A DNA stretch of 64,000 nucleotides from an uncultured Kordia sp. GTDB taxonomy: Bacteria; Bacteroidota; Bacteroidia; Flavobacteriales; Flavobacteriaceae. Where the stretch lies: contig NZ_CANMEZ010000006.1 of the NCBI RefSeq assembly GCF_947496985.1, forward strand, positions 62,001-126,000. The letters run 5' to 3'. Every line of letters starts with the position of its first letter. Within the stretch, counting starts at the first letter, position 1. This document shows positions 17,069-26,278 of this stretch, one piece after another. The notes beneath the pieces were generated by a model. The model was not told the origin of the DNA. It did not search any database and was given only the letters and a program-made list of their open reading frames with translations. Position numbers and translations under genes: made by a program.

Positions 17069-18169
17069 TTAACTAAGGTAAGCTTCGATTAATTCGTTCC
17101 ATTTATCTTTATGAACTTTTTTAAGCTCTGTATCATCTTGAATTAAACTACTATAATTTTTTATAAAATTTTCTAAAGAAGAAATTAATCTTAAATAATA
17201 TTTCAAACTAGGAATTACACCATTAATAATAATTTGACAACCATGAATTTTTTTTATTTCAGCTATCATATTCGATATTTCTTTTTTGTCATCTTCTTTT
17301 ACTCCAATATAAGATAAGATATAATACCTTTCAGGGTTAAACCTTTTTATCTTTTCAATTGCAATACGTACAATATTAGAGTCAATAGACTTATCTAGTT
17401 TTATCTCAATAGACTCGAAAATACTACCATCTTTTGAAATTTCTATATCTCCCGATGATTTGGAAGTTCTATCAGAAGCGGTGTGACTCCCCATTTTTTC
17501 TAATACACAACCATTAAATCTAGTTAGCTCTTCTATTAAACTAATATAAATAGAGTAAAAAGCTATAACAGGTAGCTTTGACCCCCCATGTGTTCTATAA
17601 TTAAAACCAAATTGTAGATTAAGTACATATATTATTTTTTCAATAGTCAGTTCTTCAGGATTCTCCAAAGGTCTAATTTCTACCGTTAATCTTTTTCTAG
17701 CCTCAATAGCTTGAAATATAATTAACCTTAAAATATTAGTAGCTTTATCTGCGTTCTTCTCTAAATAGTCTAAAATTTGCAGAAAAGCTTTCTTTACTGA
17801 TTTATTACTAATTTTTCCATTATAGTCCAAAGTATACTCATACGGTTGTTCTAAAGAACGTGTAAGCCATCCACTTTCAGCCATAGATGGTAATTTCAAT
17901 TCTTTTAGTGTTGGTGTTATGTATTGGGTATCTATAGTTCGACCCGAGAATCCCCCATCCATGCTAGATTGGTGCTTTCTGATATCTTGACTTGGATTAA
18001 GAATTTTATGAGTAACCAAGGTCGTTAAAACAGTAAAAACCCCTTTTTGAGAAGTTATTTTTGCGCCAATTATTTTAATATCGTTTCGTATATCTTCACT
18101 AACATCTATTACATCATCAACTGTAGAAGAGTTCTCGTAAATCTCCAATAACTTTTTTTTGTGGTTCAT
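17069..18169 (-). CDS. putative type II restriction endonuclease
   Basis: 366 residues. Its first 53 bp overlap the end of the C5-methyltransferase gene on the same strand, the usual coupling of a type II pair. A PD-(D/E)xK-like active site is readable as SSGDIEIS (Asp241) and SIEIKL (Glu255-x-Lys257), with hydrophobic strands between. An N-terminal segment SSMDGGFSGRTIDTQYITP resembles a conserved block in some GC-rich-site type II enzymes, but I cannot assign the target sequence. The methyltransferase is translated first, which protects the host before the nuclease appears. Confidence 0.72.
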   Translation of the reverse strand: MNHKKKLLEIYENSSTVDDVIDVSEDIRNDIKIIGAKITSQKGVFTVLTTLVTHKILNPSQDIRKHQSSMDGGFSGRTIDTQYITPTLKELKLPSMAESGWLTRSLEQPYEYTLDYNGKISNKSVKKAFLQILDYLEKNADKATNILRLIIFQAIEARKRLTVEIRPLENPEELTIEKIIYVLNLQFGFNYRTHGGSKLPVIAFYSIYISLIEELTRFNGCVLEKMGSHTASDRTSKSSGDIEISKDGSIFESIEIKLDKSIDSNIVRIAIEKIKRFNPERYYILSYIGVKEDDKKEISNMIAEIKKIHGCQIIINGVIPSLKYYLRLISSLENFIKNYSSLIQDDTELKKVHKDKWNELIEAYLS

Positions 18170-19148
18170 CTAATAGTAAATTTTGCTCTTTTAAACTTTT
18201 AGCAATTTCAGAAATTACGGGGATTGCTACTGAATTACCTATTTGCTTATATTGTTCACCTATTTTGAAATGTCTTTTAAAGTTTTTCGGAAACCCCATT
18301 ATCCTGTAACACTCATTTAATGTCAGTTTTCTAACTCTATTTTCCGTAGGTAAGTATATAAAAAACCTCCCTGAGGTTTCTTGTGATGGAATAGTTGGAT
18401 GAGTGCCATCTACTGAATATATTCTGTTTGGTTGTCTATGAACTCTTGATAAATGTTCTGTATTTGGTCTAACTCCATTTTTCCAAGTATTTTTATTTCT
18501 ATATCCAATAAAAATTAATCCAGTTGCTTGTTTTTTTGGATTTTCTATTAAGGTATATTCTTCTCTATCTAAATATTCAAAATTCCCATTTTTATCTAAA
18601 AAATCCTTTAATTGTACAGGAGCTTTAGTTTTAAGTTTTTCAAACTTAAAAAAGCCAATTTTAGTGGCTATAATAAATATTCTTTCTCTATTCTGTGGTA
18701 AACCAAAGTTTTTGGCGTTCAAAATTTTATGAGAAACATTGTAGCCCAAATGTGTAAGAGTCTGAATGATAGTTTTAAAAGTTCTCTTTTTATCATGATG
18801 TATTAGATGTTTTACATTTTCCAATACCACTACTTTAGGTTTCTTAGTGTCTATTATTCTACAAATATCAAAGAATAGAGTTCCTCTAGTGTCATCAAAC
18901 CCTTTCTTTTTTCCCGAGATACTAAAAGGTTGACAAGGGAAACCAGCTAATAAAACTTCAAAATCAGGAATATTTTCAGGATTAATTTGGGTAATATCCC
19001 CAAAAACTTCATCTCCAAAATTATCTTCATAGACCTCTTGACAAGCTTGGTTTATTTCAGAAGTAAAAACACATTTATAGCCTGCATCTTCAAACCCCTT
19101 TCTAAAGCCTCCTATACCTGCAAATAAATCAATAAATCTTGGCTTCAT
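18117..19148 (-). CDS. DNA (cytosine-5-)-methyltransferase
   Basis: 343 residues with the ordered motifs of C5 methyltransferases: motif I DLFAGIGGFRKGF (SAM binding), motif IV GFPCQPFS with nucleophile Cys72, motif VI VLENVKH, motif VIII QNRERIFI, the variable target-recognition region (~195-270), and motifs IX-X (LTLNECYRIMGFP and QIGNSVAIPV). All catalytic motifs are intact. It is the protective half of the restriction-modification pair in the integrated element and overlaps the endonuclease gene. The recognition sequence is not predictable by reading. Confidence 0.93.
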   Translation of the reverse strand: MKPRFIDLFAGIGGFRKGFEDAGYKCVFTSEINQACQEVYEDNFGDEVFGDITQINPENIPDFEVLLAGFPCQPFSISGKKKGFDDTRGTLFFDICRIIDTKKPKVVVLENVKHLIHHDKKRTFKTIIQTLTHLGYNVSHKILNAKNFGLPQNRERIFIIATKIGFFKFEKLKTKAPVQLKDFLDKNGNFEYLDREEYTLIENPKKQATGLIFIGYRNKNTWKNGVRPNTEHLSRVHRQPNRIYSVDGTHPTIPSQETSGRFFIYLPTENRVRKLTLNECYRIMGFPKNFKRHFKIGEQYKQIGNSVAIPVISEIAKSLKEQNLLLDEPQKKVIGDLRELFYS

Positions 19149-19279
19149 ATTTCTTATATCTAATATCTGTTTTAATTATAATTGTATGCTATAATATTTC
19201 TAATAAGAAGAATATTATAGTAAAAGAGGTGTAAAATAAATATTATCCTTTTAAAACCGTAAAGATATTAACTATTTTT

Positions 19280-20332
19280 TTATTCCTTGTCTATATCGAT
19301 ACATTCAGAAAGCAAATATTTCAGATCAATTGGCATATTATAACCTGTTAAACATTCGCCAGTATCGGTATTAATCCAGTCGGTTGCGTCGGGGGCAAAC
19401 TCCCATAATTTATAATTTTCAACCGAGCGTACATTGGCTTCTTTTTCTTCTTGTTGAGGTAAGTTGAACCCAAAACGGTCAAAGATGCGTTTTCCTTTGA
19501 ATGCTGCGTTTATGTTATCCATTGCACGTGTATAAATTTTCATATCTTTTTTTATACGCTTTTTATTATTTGGGTCGGGTTCTGTAAAAACCTTAGTGCC
19601 ATATTTAATGGTTTCAATCAAATCGCGTTCTAAACTTTCTACTTCTCTAAAATGTTGTGCTTTGTTGGAGCAATGAAACTGTCCGTTTCTATTCCATTGT
19701 TTTTTCCATTCCTGTTTTAGTAAAATTGCGGTTTGTCTGTTTGGTACAATTAAATGATAATGCGGATTGTATGTTTTATCTTTTGGGTTGAAATTACATT
19801 CTAACGATTTAATGCCTATGATTTTCATTCCTTTACCGCGTTGGTATCGCTTTTTAAATTTGTTATTTATTGTTTTGAAAGCTTTTTTAACTTCATAAAT
19901 TCTATTTCTAAGGGCATTAGCTTTTACAGTTTTTAAAGTTAAAGTGACGAAATACGGATTTTCCCAATTTTTCAATACTGGATAATATTTATTGATCTTA
20001 TCCGCTTTGCGTATGGCGTTGCAAATTGTACAATAACGAGTTTTGCAATAATTGGCATGTAGTCTGTTATTGTGTTGTATAAGTTTCGTGCAACAATAGT
20101 AAGCGTTCCAATATGATTTTGTGCGTTCGGTTGCTCCTTTCTCTTTTGCTACATCTATAAGGCTTAATAACATTGCACGGGAAATTGTTTTTCGTTGCGC
20201 TCTGTTTAGTAGTGACTCGTTACCTATCATTTCCGTGCCGTTGCCTGCAATTTGTACACTTTGAGTTTTTTTGCCTTCATTGGCTGTCACGCTTTGTGCT
20301 AATGTATAGATTTGCTTCGCTGAATGTTCCAT
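19280..20332 (-). CDS. rolling-circle replication initiator (HUH endonuclease, Rep_1-like)
   Basis: 350 residues. The HUH signature is clear: motif 1 PYFVTLTLK (~127-134), the metal motif NPHYHLIVP (His191, His193) and catalytic Tyr244 in DLIETIKYGTKVF. N-terminal cysteines (Cys80, Cys81, Cys96, Cys101, Cys104) could bind zinc. This is the type used by small rolling-circle plasmids such as the pUB110/pMV158 groups. Inside an integrase-carrying chromosomal element it suggests replication of the excised circle. A double-strand origin was not identified; the 131 bp upstream (19149-19279) show no obvious one. Confidence 0.85.
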   Translation of the reverse strand: MEHSAKQIYTLAQSVTANEGKKTQSVQIAGNGTEMIGNESLLNRAQRKTISRAMLLSLIDVAKEKGATERTKSYWNAYYCCTKLIQHNNRLHANYCKTRYCTICNAIRKADKINKYYPVLKNWENPYFVTLTLKTVKANALRNRIYEVKKAFKTINNKFKKRYQRGKGMKIIGIKSLECNFNPKDKTYNPHYHLIVPNRQTAILLKQEWKKQWNRNGQFHCSNKAQHFREVESLERDLIETIKYGTKVFTEPDPNNKKRIKKDMKIYTRAMDNINAAFKGKRIFDRFGFNLPQQEEKEANVRSVENYKLWEFAPDATDWINTDTGECLTGYNMPIDLKYLLSECIDIDKE

Positions 20333-20352
20333 ATCTTTTGGTTTTTCAGCGA

Positions 20353-20643
20353 CTAACTACGCTTATATTTTAGCGATTTCACATCATTCAAAGCGTTATA
20401 TAATTCAGAATGTAGAATGTAGTATTTACGCTTTCCGAGTTGTTGCGCTTTGATACTTCCCTTTTTGATATGATTACGGATTGTTAACTCTGTTACATTC
20501 AATATTTCAGCAGCTTCTTTTATTGAATAACGTTTGTCTGTGAGTTCTTTTTTTGTCTGTAGTTCCGTATGCGCTTCTTTTATCCATTTCTTGAATATAG
20601 GTTCAAGTTTAGATAATGGCACATTAAAAAATACCTGTTCCAT
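20353..20643 (-). CDS. excisionase-like helix-turn-helix protein
   Basis: 96 residues with a MerR/Xis-type winged HTH (HTH_17): RYSIKEAAEILNVTELTIRNH followed by GSIKAQQLGKRKYYI. Small proteins of this type assist tyrosine integrases in excision or act as regulators. It lies 20 bp upstream of rep on the same strand, and may therefore couple excision with replication. The N-terminal ~35 residues are helical and unremarkable. Confidence 0.78.
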   Translation of the reverse strand: MEQVFFNVPLSKLEPIFKKWIKEAHTELQTKKELTDKRYSIKEAAEILNVTELTIRNHIKKGSIKAQQLGKRKYYILHSELYNALNDVKSLKYKRS

Positions 20644-20734
20644 TATTTATATATTTTTATTTATAATGGTTGCAAGTATGTAATGAGTAACTGGTTGCGT
20701 AACAGTTACTTTTTATGAAAAATAATGTAAATCG

Positions 20735-21751
20735 CTAATAATCATTAATTTCACTCTTTAAATAAAGTATATCATTTTCAACTTTAGTAACGGCTAAACT
20801 ATAATGTTCTTTAAGAAATGGTATTATTGTATGTAGCTTATCTATTGGGTAATCATTCTTTTCATTAATACGTTTTTTAGCCTCATAATATTTTGTTTTC
20901 AGATTATCATAAGTTGTTGAAATATTGTGCTTTTTCAAGAACTTTATTTTTTTATTTTTTTTCGTTCTACTATTTGGAAGTAGTTTAGTTTCATTTGCAT
21001 AATAAAATATAGTAGCCCATTCTAAAACACTAAATGTTTCTTTTTTGTTTTGTATTTCTTGTTGCTTCTTCTCTTTTTCAATAAATACTTTTGTCTCGTA
21101 AATTCCTTTTTTCTTTTCAAAGAATTCTATTTGTAAATCTAAGTGGTTATGATCTTCCTTTTCCAGTAGTTTATTTTGAATTTCATCTTCTTGTAAGCTA
21201 TCTAAAGTAGTATTAATAACAGACAAACTATGTAAACCACTCGATTTAGAAAACATTTCTGTTAAAGACAAAAAACCTGCACTAAGTGAGAACTTAATCA
21301 TTTTAGCTAAATCAAAATACATTAATCCTTTTCCAGTAATGAAAGAAAAGCAATTGAAAAAGTTAATCGTTAGCTTAAAAAGTTGTTTTTTATTATCATG
21401 TATGTATTTATGTCTAAGGACTATATTAATAAATTCAGAAGAAGCCATTATAAAAGTAATTGCCATTTGATCGTAATACCTGCTACAATCCTTATCAATT
21501 TCTTTTTCACTTTCTCCTTTACAAAACTTACAATTAGTTTTTATGTCTTTAGGTAACGACTTGGTTTTATACTCATTAAAAGCATTCATTACCTTATCAT
21601 AGTTTTTTTCTGTTAACAAAAACTCCTTTAGGTAATCAATATGATTTTTTTCGGGGAACAATTCTTTAGTGTCAAAATCAGCTTTTATATAAACTCGATT
21701 TTTGTAACTTTCTTCATCTAATTCAAAACCTATTATTTTATTCTCTTTCAT
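20735..21751 (-). CDS. hypothetical element protein
   Basis: 338 residues, no recognised domain. There are few hydrophobic stretches; a CxxC pair occurs in NCKFCKGESEKEIDKDC and may bind metal. The C-terminal half is Lys/Glu-rich and helical (KTKYYEAKKRINEK). Its ATG begins on the base after the integrase stop codon, so translation is probably coupled with the integrase. Proteins in this position of Bacteroidota integrative elements are often unannotated; a role in excision or element maintenance is only a guess. Confidence 0.6.
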   Translation of the reverse strand: MKENKIIGFELDEESYKNRVYIKADFDTKELFPEKNHIDYLKEFLLTEKNYDKVMNAFNEYKTKSLPKDIKTNCKFCKGESEKEIDKDCSRYYDQMAITFIMASSEFINIVLRHKYIHDNKKQLFKLTINFFNCFSFITGKGLMYFDLAKMIKFSLSAGFLSLTEMFSKSSGLHSLSVINTTLDSLQEDEIQNKLLEKEDHNHLDLQIEFFEKKKGIYETKVFIEKEKKQQEIQNKKETFSVLEWATIFYYANETKLLPNSRTKKNKKIKFLKKHNISTTYDNLKTKYYEAKKRINEKNDYPIDKLHTIIPFLKEHYSLAVTKVENDILYLKSEINDY

Positions 21752-23026
21752 TTAATTCACTTTCTTTAGAGGTGTACTTTCCATTTTCCAGACTGTCTGC
21801 ATAAAGTCTATTTTCTCATCGTTATTAGGTTTATAATATTGATTGAAAACTTCTAAACTTTTATGCCCTATATAGCTCATAATTACTTTATCGGGAATCT
21901 TTTTATTTTTCATTATAGTTATAAAACTCCTGCGGGCGGTATGACTTGAAACTCGTTCGTAAAAAGGCGAAATAGTTTCTATTACTTCTTTTCCTATTTT
22001 ATATGTTTTCTTTACATCTTCAGTATATCCGACCTTTTCTATAACTTCTTTTACATAATCGTTAAACTTTTGATTTGTAATTTTAGGTAGTTTGTAATCA
22101 TACTTTTTTAGTATGAACTTAGAATAGTCATTTAAAGGAATTGAAAGTACTTTTGAATTGTTCTTTTGATCCCTAACATTTATGAAACCGTTTGAAATAT
22201 CATTTTCTTTAACTTTAGAGTAATTACTGTAACGCATGCCAGTAACACATCCAAATACAAACAAATCACGTACACGTTCCAATCTTGGATTTTTAGAAAA
22301 GTCATGATTAATGATTTCCGTTACTTGCTCCATTGTTAACGCAACCTCATCCGTAATCTCTTTTTTGATATTTTTAAATTCTTTGAAATCTGATTTATAC
22401 GTATAGTTATTATCAAACGCCCAATACATGAAGGTTTTAAATAAACCAATATTTCTACTAAGTGTATTTGTAGAGTGTTTCTTTTCAGTTATGCAGTAAG
22501 AAATAAATTCGTTGTACAATTTCTTATCTATTTTACTAAAGTGTAATTTTTTAGTTCGATATTCTTCAAAACTTTCTAGCAATTTTTTATTGTACTCGTA
22601 TCGTTTTATTGTTGAGGTTGAATTTCCTGTATCTGTTTTGTCGTTTTTCTTTTCATTCAGAAACAAATCATAAACCGTAAAAAAGTCATTTCCTGCGGTT
22701 TTTGTACGCTTGAATTCTTTGTTAAACTCCGAGCGTATATTTTCAATTGTTAATTCTTGTCCTGTATTCCTGTATAAGTCAGTTATTTTGATAAAGAAGT
22801 TAGCGTATCTATCTAACTGCATTTTAATTGATCTTTGCGTATTGGCAAATTCGGTACGCCCTGTTAAGTCTTTTGGCTGTCTATTTTCAAAATCCCAGTC
22901 TTTCGGGTTTATGCTTTCCCCTGTAGAGTACACAAATTTTTTGCCCTCATTTTTGAAATGTGCGATTAAATAGATTAATGTTTTGCCTTGCTTCTTTTTG
23001 CTTTTAAGATTAAAAGTACTTCTCAT
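21752..23026 (-). CDS. tyrosine recombinase / integrase
   Basis: 424 residues. The N-terminal arm-binding part (~1-90) begins STFNLKSKKKQGKTLIYL, followed by a SAM-like core-binding domain (~112-215). The catalytic domain (~225-415) carries Arg265 (CVTGMRYSN), His362 and Arg365 (SSHTARRSF), His388 (YIGHKS) and nucleophile Tyr397 or Tyr398 (FNQYYKP). The set is complete. It lies at the right end of the element, 150 bp from the attachment repeat, transcribed inward. It should catalyse insertion at the tRNA-Ser 3' end. Confidence 0.92.
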   Translation of the reverse strand: MRSTFNLKSKKKQGKTLIYLIAHFKNEGKKFVYSTGESINPKDWDFENRQPKDLTGRTEFANTQRSIKMQLDRYANFFIKITDLYRNTGQELTIENIRSEFNKEFKRTKTAGNDFFTVYDLFLNEKKNDKTDTGNSTSTIKRYEYNKKLLESFEEYRTKKLHFSKIDKKLYNEFISYCITEKKHSTNTLSRNIGLFKTFMYWAFDNNYTYKSDFKEFKNIKKEITDEVALTMEQVTEIINHDFSKNPRLERVRDLFVFGCVTGMRYSNYSKVKENDISNGFINVRDQKNNSKVLSIPLNDYSKFILKKYDYKLPKITNQKFNDYVKEVIEKVGYTEDVKKTYKIGKEVIETISPFYERVSSHTARRSFITIMKNKKIPDKVIMSYIGHKSLEVFNQYYKPNNDEKIDFMQTVWKMESTPLKKVN

Positions 23027-23175
23027 TATTTATGCGGGTGTAAAAATAGGTGTAAGTAAAGGTAGGATTTAATAGTATTTACACCTTATAATTAGATATA
23101 GAGTTTTCAACAAGTTGTTGACTATCTTAGTAATAGCAATACTTTAACAATAATGAGGTATAAAAGGTTCAATAA

Positions 23176-23192
23176 CCTCTTTCTCCGCTAAA
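23176..23192 (+). repeat. right attachment core
   Basis: An exact copy of the 17 bp at 16207-16223. The bases before it (GGTTCAATAACC) loosely imitate the T stem-loop of the tRNA, so the crossover region may be longer than the perfect core. Confidence 0.85.
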
Positions 23193-23222
23193 AAAACCGA
23201 AACGAAAGTTTCGGTTTTTTGC
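23191..23222 (+). terminator. terminator, presumably the original tRNA-Ser terminator
   Basis: AACCGAAAC-GAAA-GTTTCGGTT with flanking A and T runs (bidirectional). It follows the right attachment core directly. Before insertion it would have stood right behind the tRNA. Today it can also serve the minus-strand pentapeptide gene. Confidence 0.85.
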
Positions 23223-23262
23223 TTTTATAATATATTGTAAATATTTTTTTTAGTAATTACTT

Positions 23263-24570
23263 CTATTTTCTTTTCTTTACTATCATATACGTATAAGTAA
23301 CTCCATTATGTATACTATCAATTTTATATTCGCGCAAAATTCGCTCAGCGCCTTTTACCTTTTTTTCATCTTTTATATACTGTAACCAATCTTTTCTATG
23401 TACCCTAGCTGAATCAAGTGATACTATATTGGTCATATCGGCTTTGTAAAAATTGGTCCCATGTAAATTTGCACCTGTTAAATCCACGTAATCTAAATTT
23501 GTTTCTGTAAGGTTTGTTTCTACTAAATAAACATATTTCATAATAGCTCTACTAAAAATAACATCAGTTGCATCTACTTTCCATAAATTAGCATCTGTCA
23601 AATCTGCATAGTTAAAATTCGCCTCTATTAATTTAGCAGAGCCAAAATTAGCTCCATGAAGGTTTGCATTACTAAAATCAGTTTCAAAAAAAGTTCCACC
23701 AATCATTTTTGCGAAACTCATATCTGAATCAGACAAATCTGCAAAAGTAAGATCTGCGCCACCTAAATTTGCATGCTTAAAGTTTGATGCTCTTAAATCA
23801 GCCCATTTAAGGTTTGCGTCTTTCATATTTGCTGATTGCAATTCTGCATAGTTAAAATTTGCATTTTTAATAATTCTATTTATGAACAACAAACTATCCA
23901 TTCTACTTTCAATCAATGAAATCAAAAGCTGTCCTCTTTCTGGGCTTAATGGTTTTTGGATAAGCGAATCGTTTTCTAAATAGCGATAGGGTTTCATTGC
24001 CATAGATAAACTAATGATTCGTCCAACAAGCGCATTAGATAAAACTCGTTCTTCATTATTTGCACTTTCTAATTCTTCATTAATATCACTCAATACTTCT
24101 CCCATGATAAACATTTGAGAAGAACGCCTTGATGCTTCGGTTAAAAATGTTTGTTGATCTATTCGCTTGTTTTGTTTTTTGATGAGATCGTTTTGTAATT
24201 GTACCTTCTCATTCTGAACGCCAAAGAGTTTATTTTGACTTTTTATCAATTGATTTTGTTGGAACAATAGTATTGTTGGAAGTAACGCTATAAGTAATGT
24301 AATGATTCCTATTCTTGTAAAACGCCAAATTATATTTGATGCAAGGTCAGCAACCGTATCTTTGGATAAATTTTTATTCGTATCAAATTCATCTAAAGCA
24401 TTTAGAATACTTTTTTTAAGTCGGACACCAATAAAGAAAGTTGCCCATTTTTTTAAGATCCAAAACTTTTGCTTATGAGATTTTTGTTTACTTTCTTGTA
24501 TCCTGTCAAGCTCATTCCGTAAGGCTTCATTTTCTTGCTTTAACTTTTCAATATTCACTTCTTCTGACAT
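23263..24570 (-). CDS. pentapeptide-repeat membrane protein with coiled coil
   Basis: 435 residues. A coiled coil (~3-30), a basic segment, one membrane helix (~90-110, ITLLIALLPTILLF), a second heptad-rich stretch (~112-145, with QNxLIKxQN repeats), and then about 25 pentapeptide repeats (~240-385) of A(N/D)LxxA type, for example NANLHGANFGSAKL. The repeats form a right-handed beta-helix. Such proteins are often toxin-immunity, gyrase-protecting or signalling scaffolds, but no partner is adjacent. It lies just outside the integrated element. Confidence 0.82.
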   Translation of the reverse strand: MSEEVNIEKLKQENEALRNELDRIQESKQKSHKQKFWILKKWATFFIGVRLKKSILNALDEFDTNKNLSKDTVADLASNIIWRFTRIGIITLLIALLPTILLFQQNQLIKSQNKLFGVQNEKVQLQNDLIKKQNKRIDQQTFLTEASRRSSQMFIMGEVLSDINEELESANNEERVLSNALVGRIISLSMAMKPYRYLENDSLIQKPLSPERGQLLISLIESRMDSLLFINRIIKNANFNYAELQSANMKDANLKWADLRASNFKHANLGGADLTFADLSDSDMSFAKMIGGTFFETDFSNANLHGANFGSAKLIEANFNYADLTDANLWKVDATDVIFSRAIMKYVYLVETNLTETNLDYVDLTGANLHGTNFYKADMTNIVSLDSARVHRKDWLQYIKDEKKVKGAERILREYKIDSIHNGVTYTYMIVKKRK

Positions 24571-24688
24571 AAGTGTACAGGTTTTCCTTAAATATACTTA
24601 AAAATCCTTTTGAAATGATATGCAAATAATTGATTTTCATACTTCCCTAGTATTCAAAGACTAACAAACTTATTATAACCTACGAACA

Positions 24689-25630
24689 TTATAACTTCAG
24701 TTGCATCCATAAAGGTCTGTGGTCAGAAATATAATAACGTAGATAGGCTCTAAAATCTTTAGCACTTACATTTTCCCACAGTTCAGAAAAAATGGCACTA
24801 TCAAAATCAAATACGCCATCCGTGCTTATTTTAGATTTTATAGAAGGCAAAAAAGCTATTTGATCAAACTGTTTGTCATTTGTAATATTCGAATATACTT
24901 TCGTAGAATGCTGCGGCAACATTAAACCTCTACTTAATAACGCTTTGTACACAACATCTTTTTTATCAACCTTTGGAATATTAAAATCACCCAAGACTAT
25001 GATATTTTTCGAAAACGCATGTTTACTCTTTCGATTGAGATCTGCATAACGCGAAATAGCATAGGCTTCCAATGCTCTTCTATTCATGTCCGATTTTTTT
25101 ACACCTCCAGAAAACGAATGTACTGTAATTAAGATAAACGTAAAATTGTTCCATTGAAAGGAAGCTAAATACGGGTTTCGATCAAAACCTGTAAACTTCT
25201 CACTAATTCCTTTAATCTTTATGTATTTATGATCTTTTGGAGGTATAGCAACCTCTCCAATAAGCTCTAACAGCTTTATTTTTCTACTATTATACAAAAA
25301 CGCAGAACGTTCGTTATTGCCTCCATTATCTGAAAATACTAAATCATAGTGACTTGGTAATTCAGATTCTATATTACGAAGTCCACTTAAATTATTATTT
25401 ACTTCTTGTATGGCAATCACATCAAACCAACTAATCATTTCGGCTATCAGCTTATAATGATCTCCGTGTCGTTTTTGCAATCCCAAATTGGCTATATTCC
25501 AAGAAGCAATTAATAATTTATCATCCGAAAGCTTAGGAATATCGCGTTTTTCTTTGTGTTGTAACAAGTTATCTACTTCGTTGGCTACTGTAAAAGGAAA
25601 TACAAATTTTGTTTTTTTAAAAGATGGCAC
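24689..25630 (-). CDS. endonuclease/exonuclease/phosphatase-family protein
   Basis: 313 residues, starting at GTG (25630). EEP-fold motifs: SWNIANLG, AIQEVNNN (Glu metal ligand), VHSFSGG, VLGDFNIPK (Asp and Asn) and SDHRPLWM (Asp-His pair). The active site is complete. There is no signal peptide, so it is probably cytoplasmic. Relatives cleave DNA, phosphoinositides or other phosphodiesters; the substrate cannot be told. Confidence 0.85.
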   Translation of the reverse strand: MPSFKKTKFVFPFTVANEVDNLLQHKEKRDIPKLSDDKLLIASWNIANLGLQKRHGDHYKLIAEMISWFDVIAIQEVNNNLSGLRNIESELPSHYDLVFSDNGGNNERSAFLYNSRKIKLLELIGEVAIPPKDHKYIKIKGISEKFTGFDRNPYLASFQWNNFTFILITVHSFSGGVKKSDMNRRALEAYAISRYADLNRKSKHAFSKNIIVLGDFNIPKVDKKDVVYKALLSRGLMLPQHSTKVYSNITNDKQFDQIAFLPSIKSKISTDGVFDFDSAIFSELWENVSAKDFRAYLRYYISDHRPLWMQLKL

Positions 25631-25804
25631 GTGGTGATTATTTTATGATGTTTGTACTAAAGTTACTACTATTTTTTAAATCTGATATTGGGTTGTGTAT
25701 TTCGATAGCTATGTTCAATGTGGCACGCTCTTCTTAAAAAGCACCTTTTCCTATTCAAAAAAAAAACACACAACTACCTCATTCACAAATAGTAAACATC
25801 ATTT

Positions 25805-25821
25805 TTACGGGAAAACCGTAA
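25805..25821. promoter_or_regulatory. TACGG-N5-CCGTA dyad, copy 1
   Basis: TTACGG-GAAAA-CCGTAA is a perfect inverted repeat about 90 bp upstream of the precursor gene at 25912. It is one of five similar sites in the window. Confidence 0.5.
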
Positions 25822-25911
25822 GTCCTAATTGGGTTTTCTCATTATCTTTTTTAAATGAAAGCTTTAACCTTTCTAAAATACCTATCAAAAACCACTATAA
25901 AACTTCACATT

Positions 25912-26166
25912 ATGAAAAAAAAGAACCTAAAAAATTTAAACCTCAGAAAATCAACAATTTCAAATTTACATGCAAAAACTATTGCAGGTGGTACTGATGC
26001 TATTACTATTGTTATTGTACGTACTACAGACTTCGCTACAAGAACAGGATGTTCTAAATTAATGGTATGTGATTCTGTTGCTGCTTGCCCAGAAGGTATT
26101 CCAAAAACTAAATTTGTAGATGTAGATACACGTCCAGCTTCTAGTTGCATCCATACAGATATTTAG
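25912..26166 (+). CDS. double-glycine leader (class I lanthipeptide-like) precursor peptide
   Basis: 84 residues from the ATG at 25912; an upstream in-frame ATG at 25855 precedes the canonical leader start. The leader is MKKKNLKNLNLRKSTISNL, then HAKTIAGG with cleavage expected after Gly27. The core of ~57 residues is Thr/Ser-rich with four Cys (GCSKL, MVCDS, AACPEG, SCIH), suitable for thioether or disulfide cross-links. No LanB/LanC, radical SAM or peptidase-transporter gene is in the window, so any modification enzymes lie elsewhere. It is first in a run of three plus-strand precursors. Confidence 0.8.
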   Translation: MKKKNLKNLNLRKSTISNLHAKTIAGGTDAITIVIVRTTDFATRTGCSKLMVCDSVAACPEGIPKTKFVDVDTRPASSCIHTDI

Positions 26167-26278
26167 TATGCGTGTATACATCGGAACGTATTTTTAAATA
26201 ATTGATATCTATTCGCACCTACTTTCACGACTCTTTTTATACTTTTTCATCAATATTAATTTTTAAAACCATTATAGT

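Larger units (their letters stand above)
16207..23192. mobile_element. integrated element in the 3' end of tRNA-Ser, with tyrosine integrase, HUH Rep and a restriction-modification system
   Basis: About 7 kb bounded by identical 17-bp repeats, one being the end of tRNA-Ser. Gene content: XRE regulator and a small coiled-coil protein at the left; restriction enzyme and C5 methyltransferase; rolling-circle Rep; excisionase-like HTH; an unknown protein; and the integrase at the right end. No conjugation, relaxosome-coupling or phage structural genes are seen. It therefore resembles an integrated plasmid or a satellite-like integrative element that may replicate when excised and be mobilised by a helper. 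Its right junction is immediately followed by the hairpin that was presumably the tRNA's own terminator. Confidence 0.85.

Noticed and set aside
16207-23192. Prophage
   Set aside because: No capsid, terminase, tail or lysis genes; Rep and the restriction-modification pair fit a plasmid-like integrative element.
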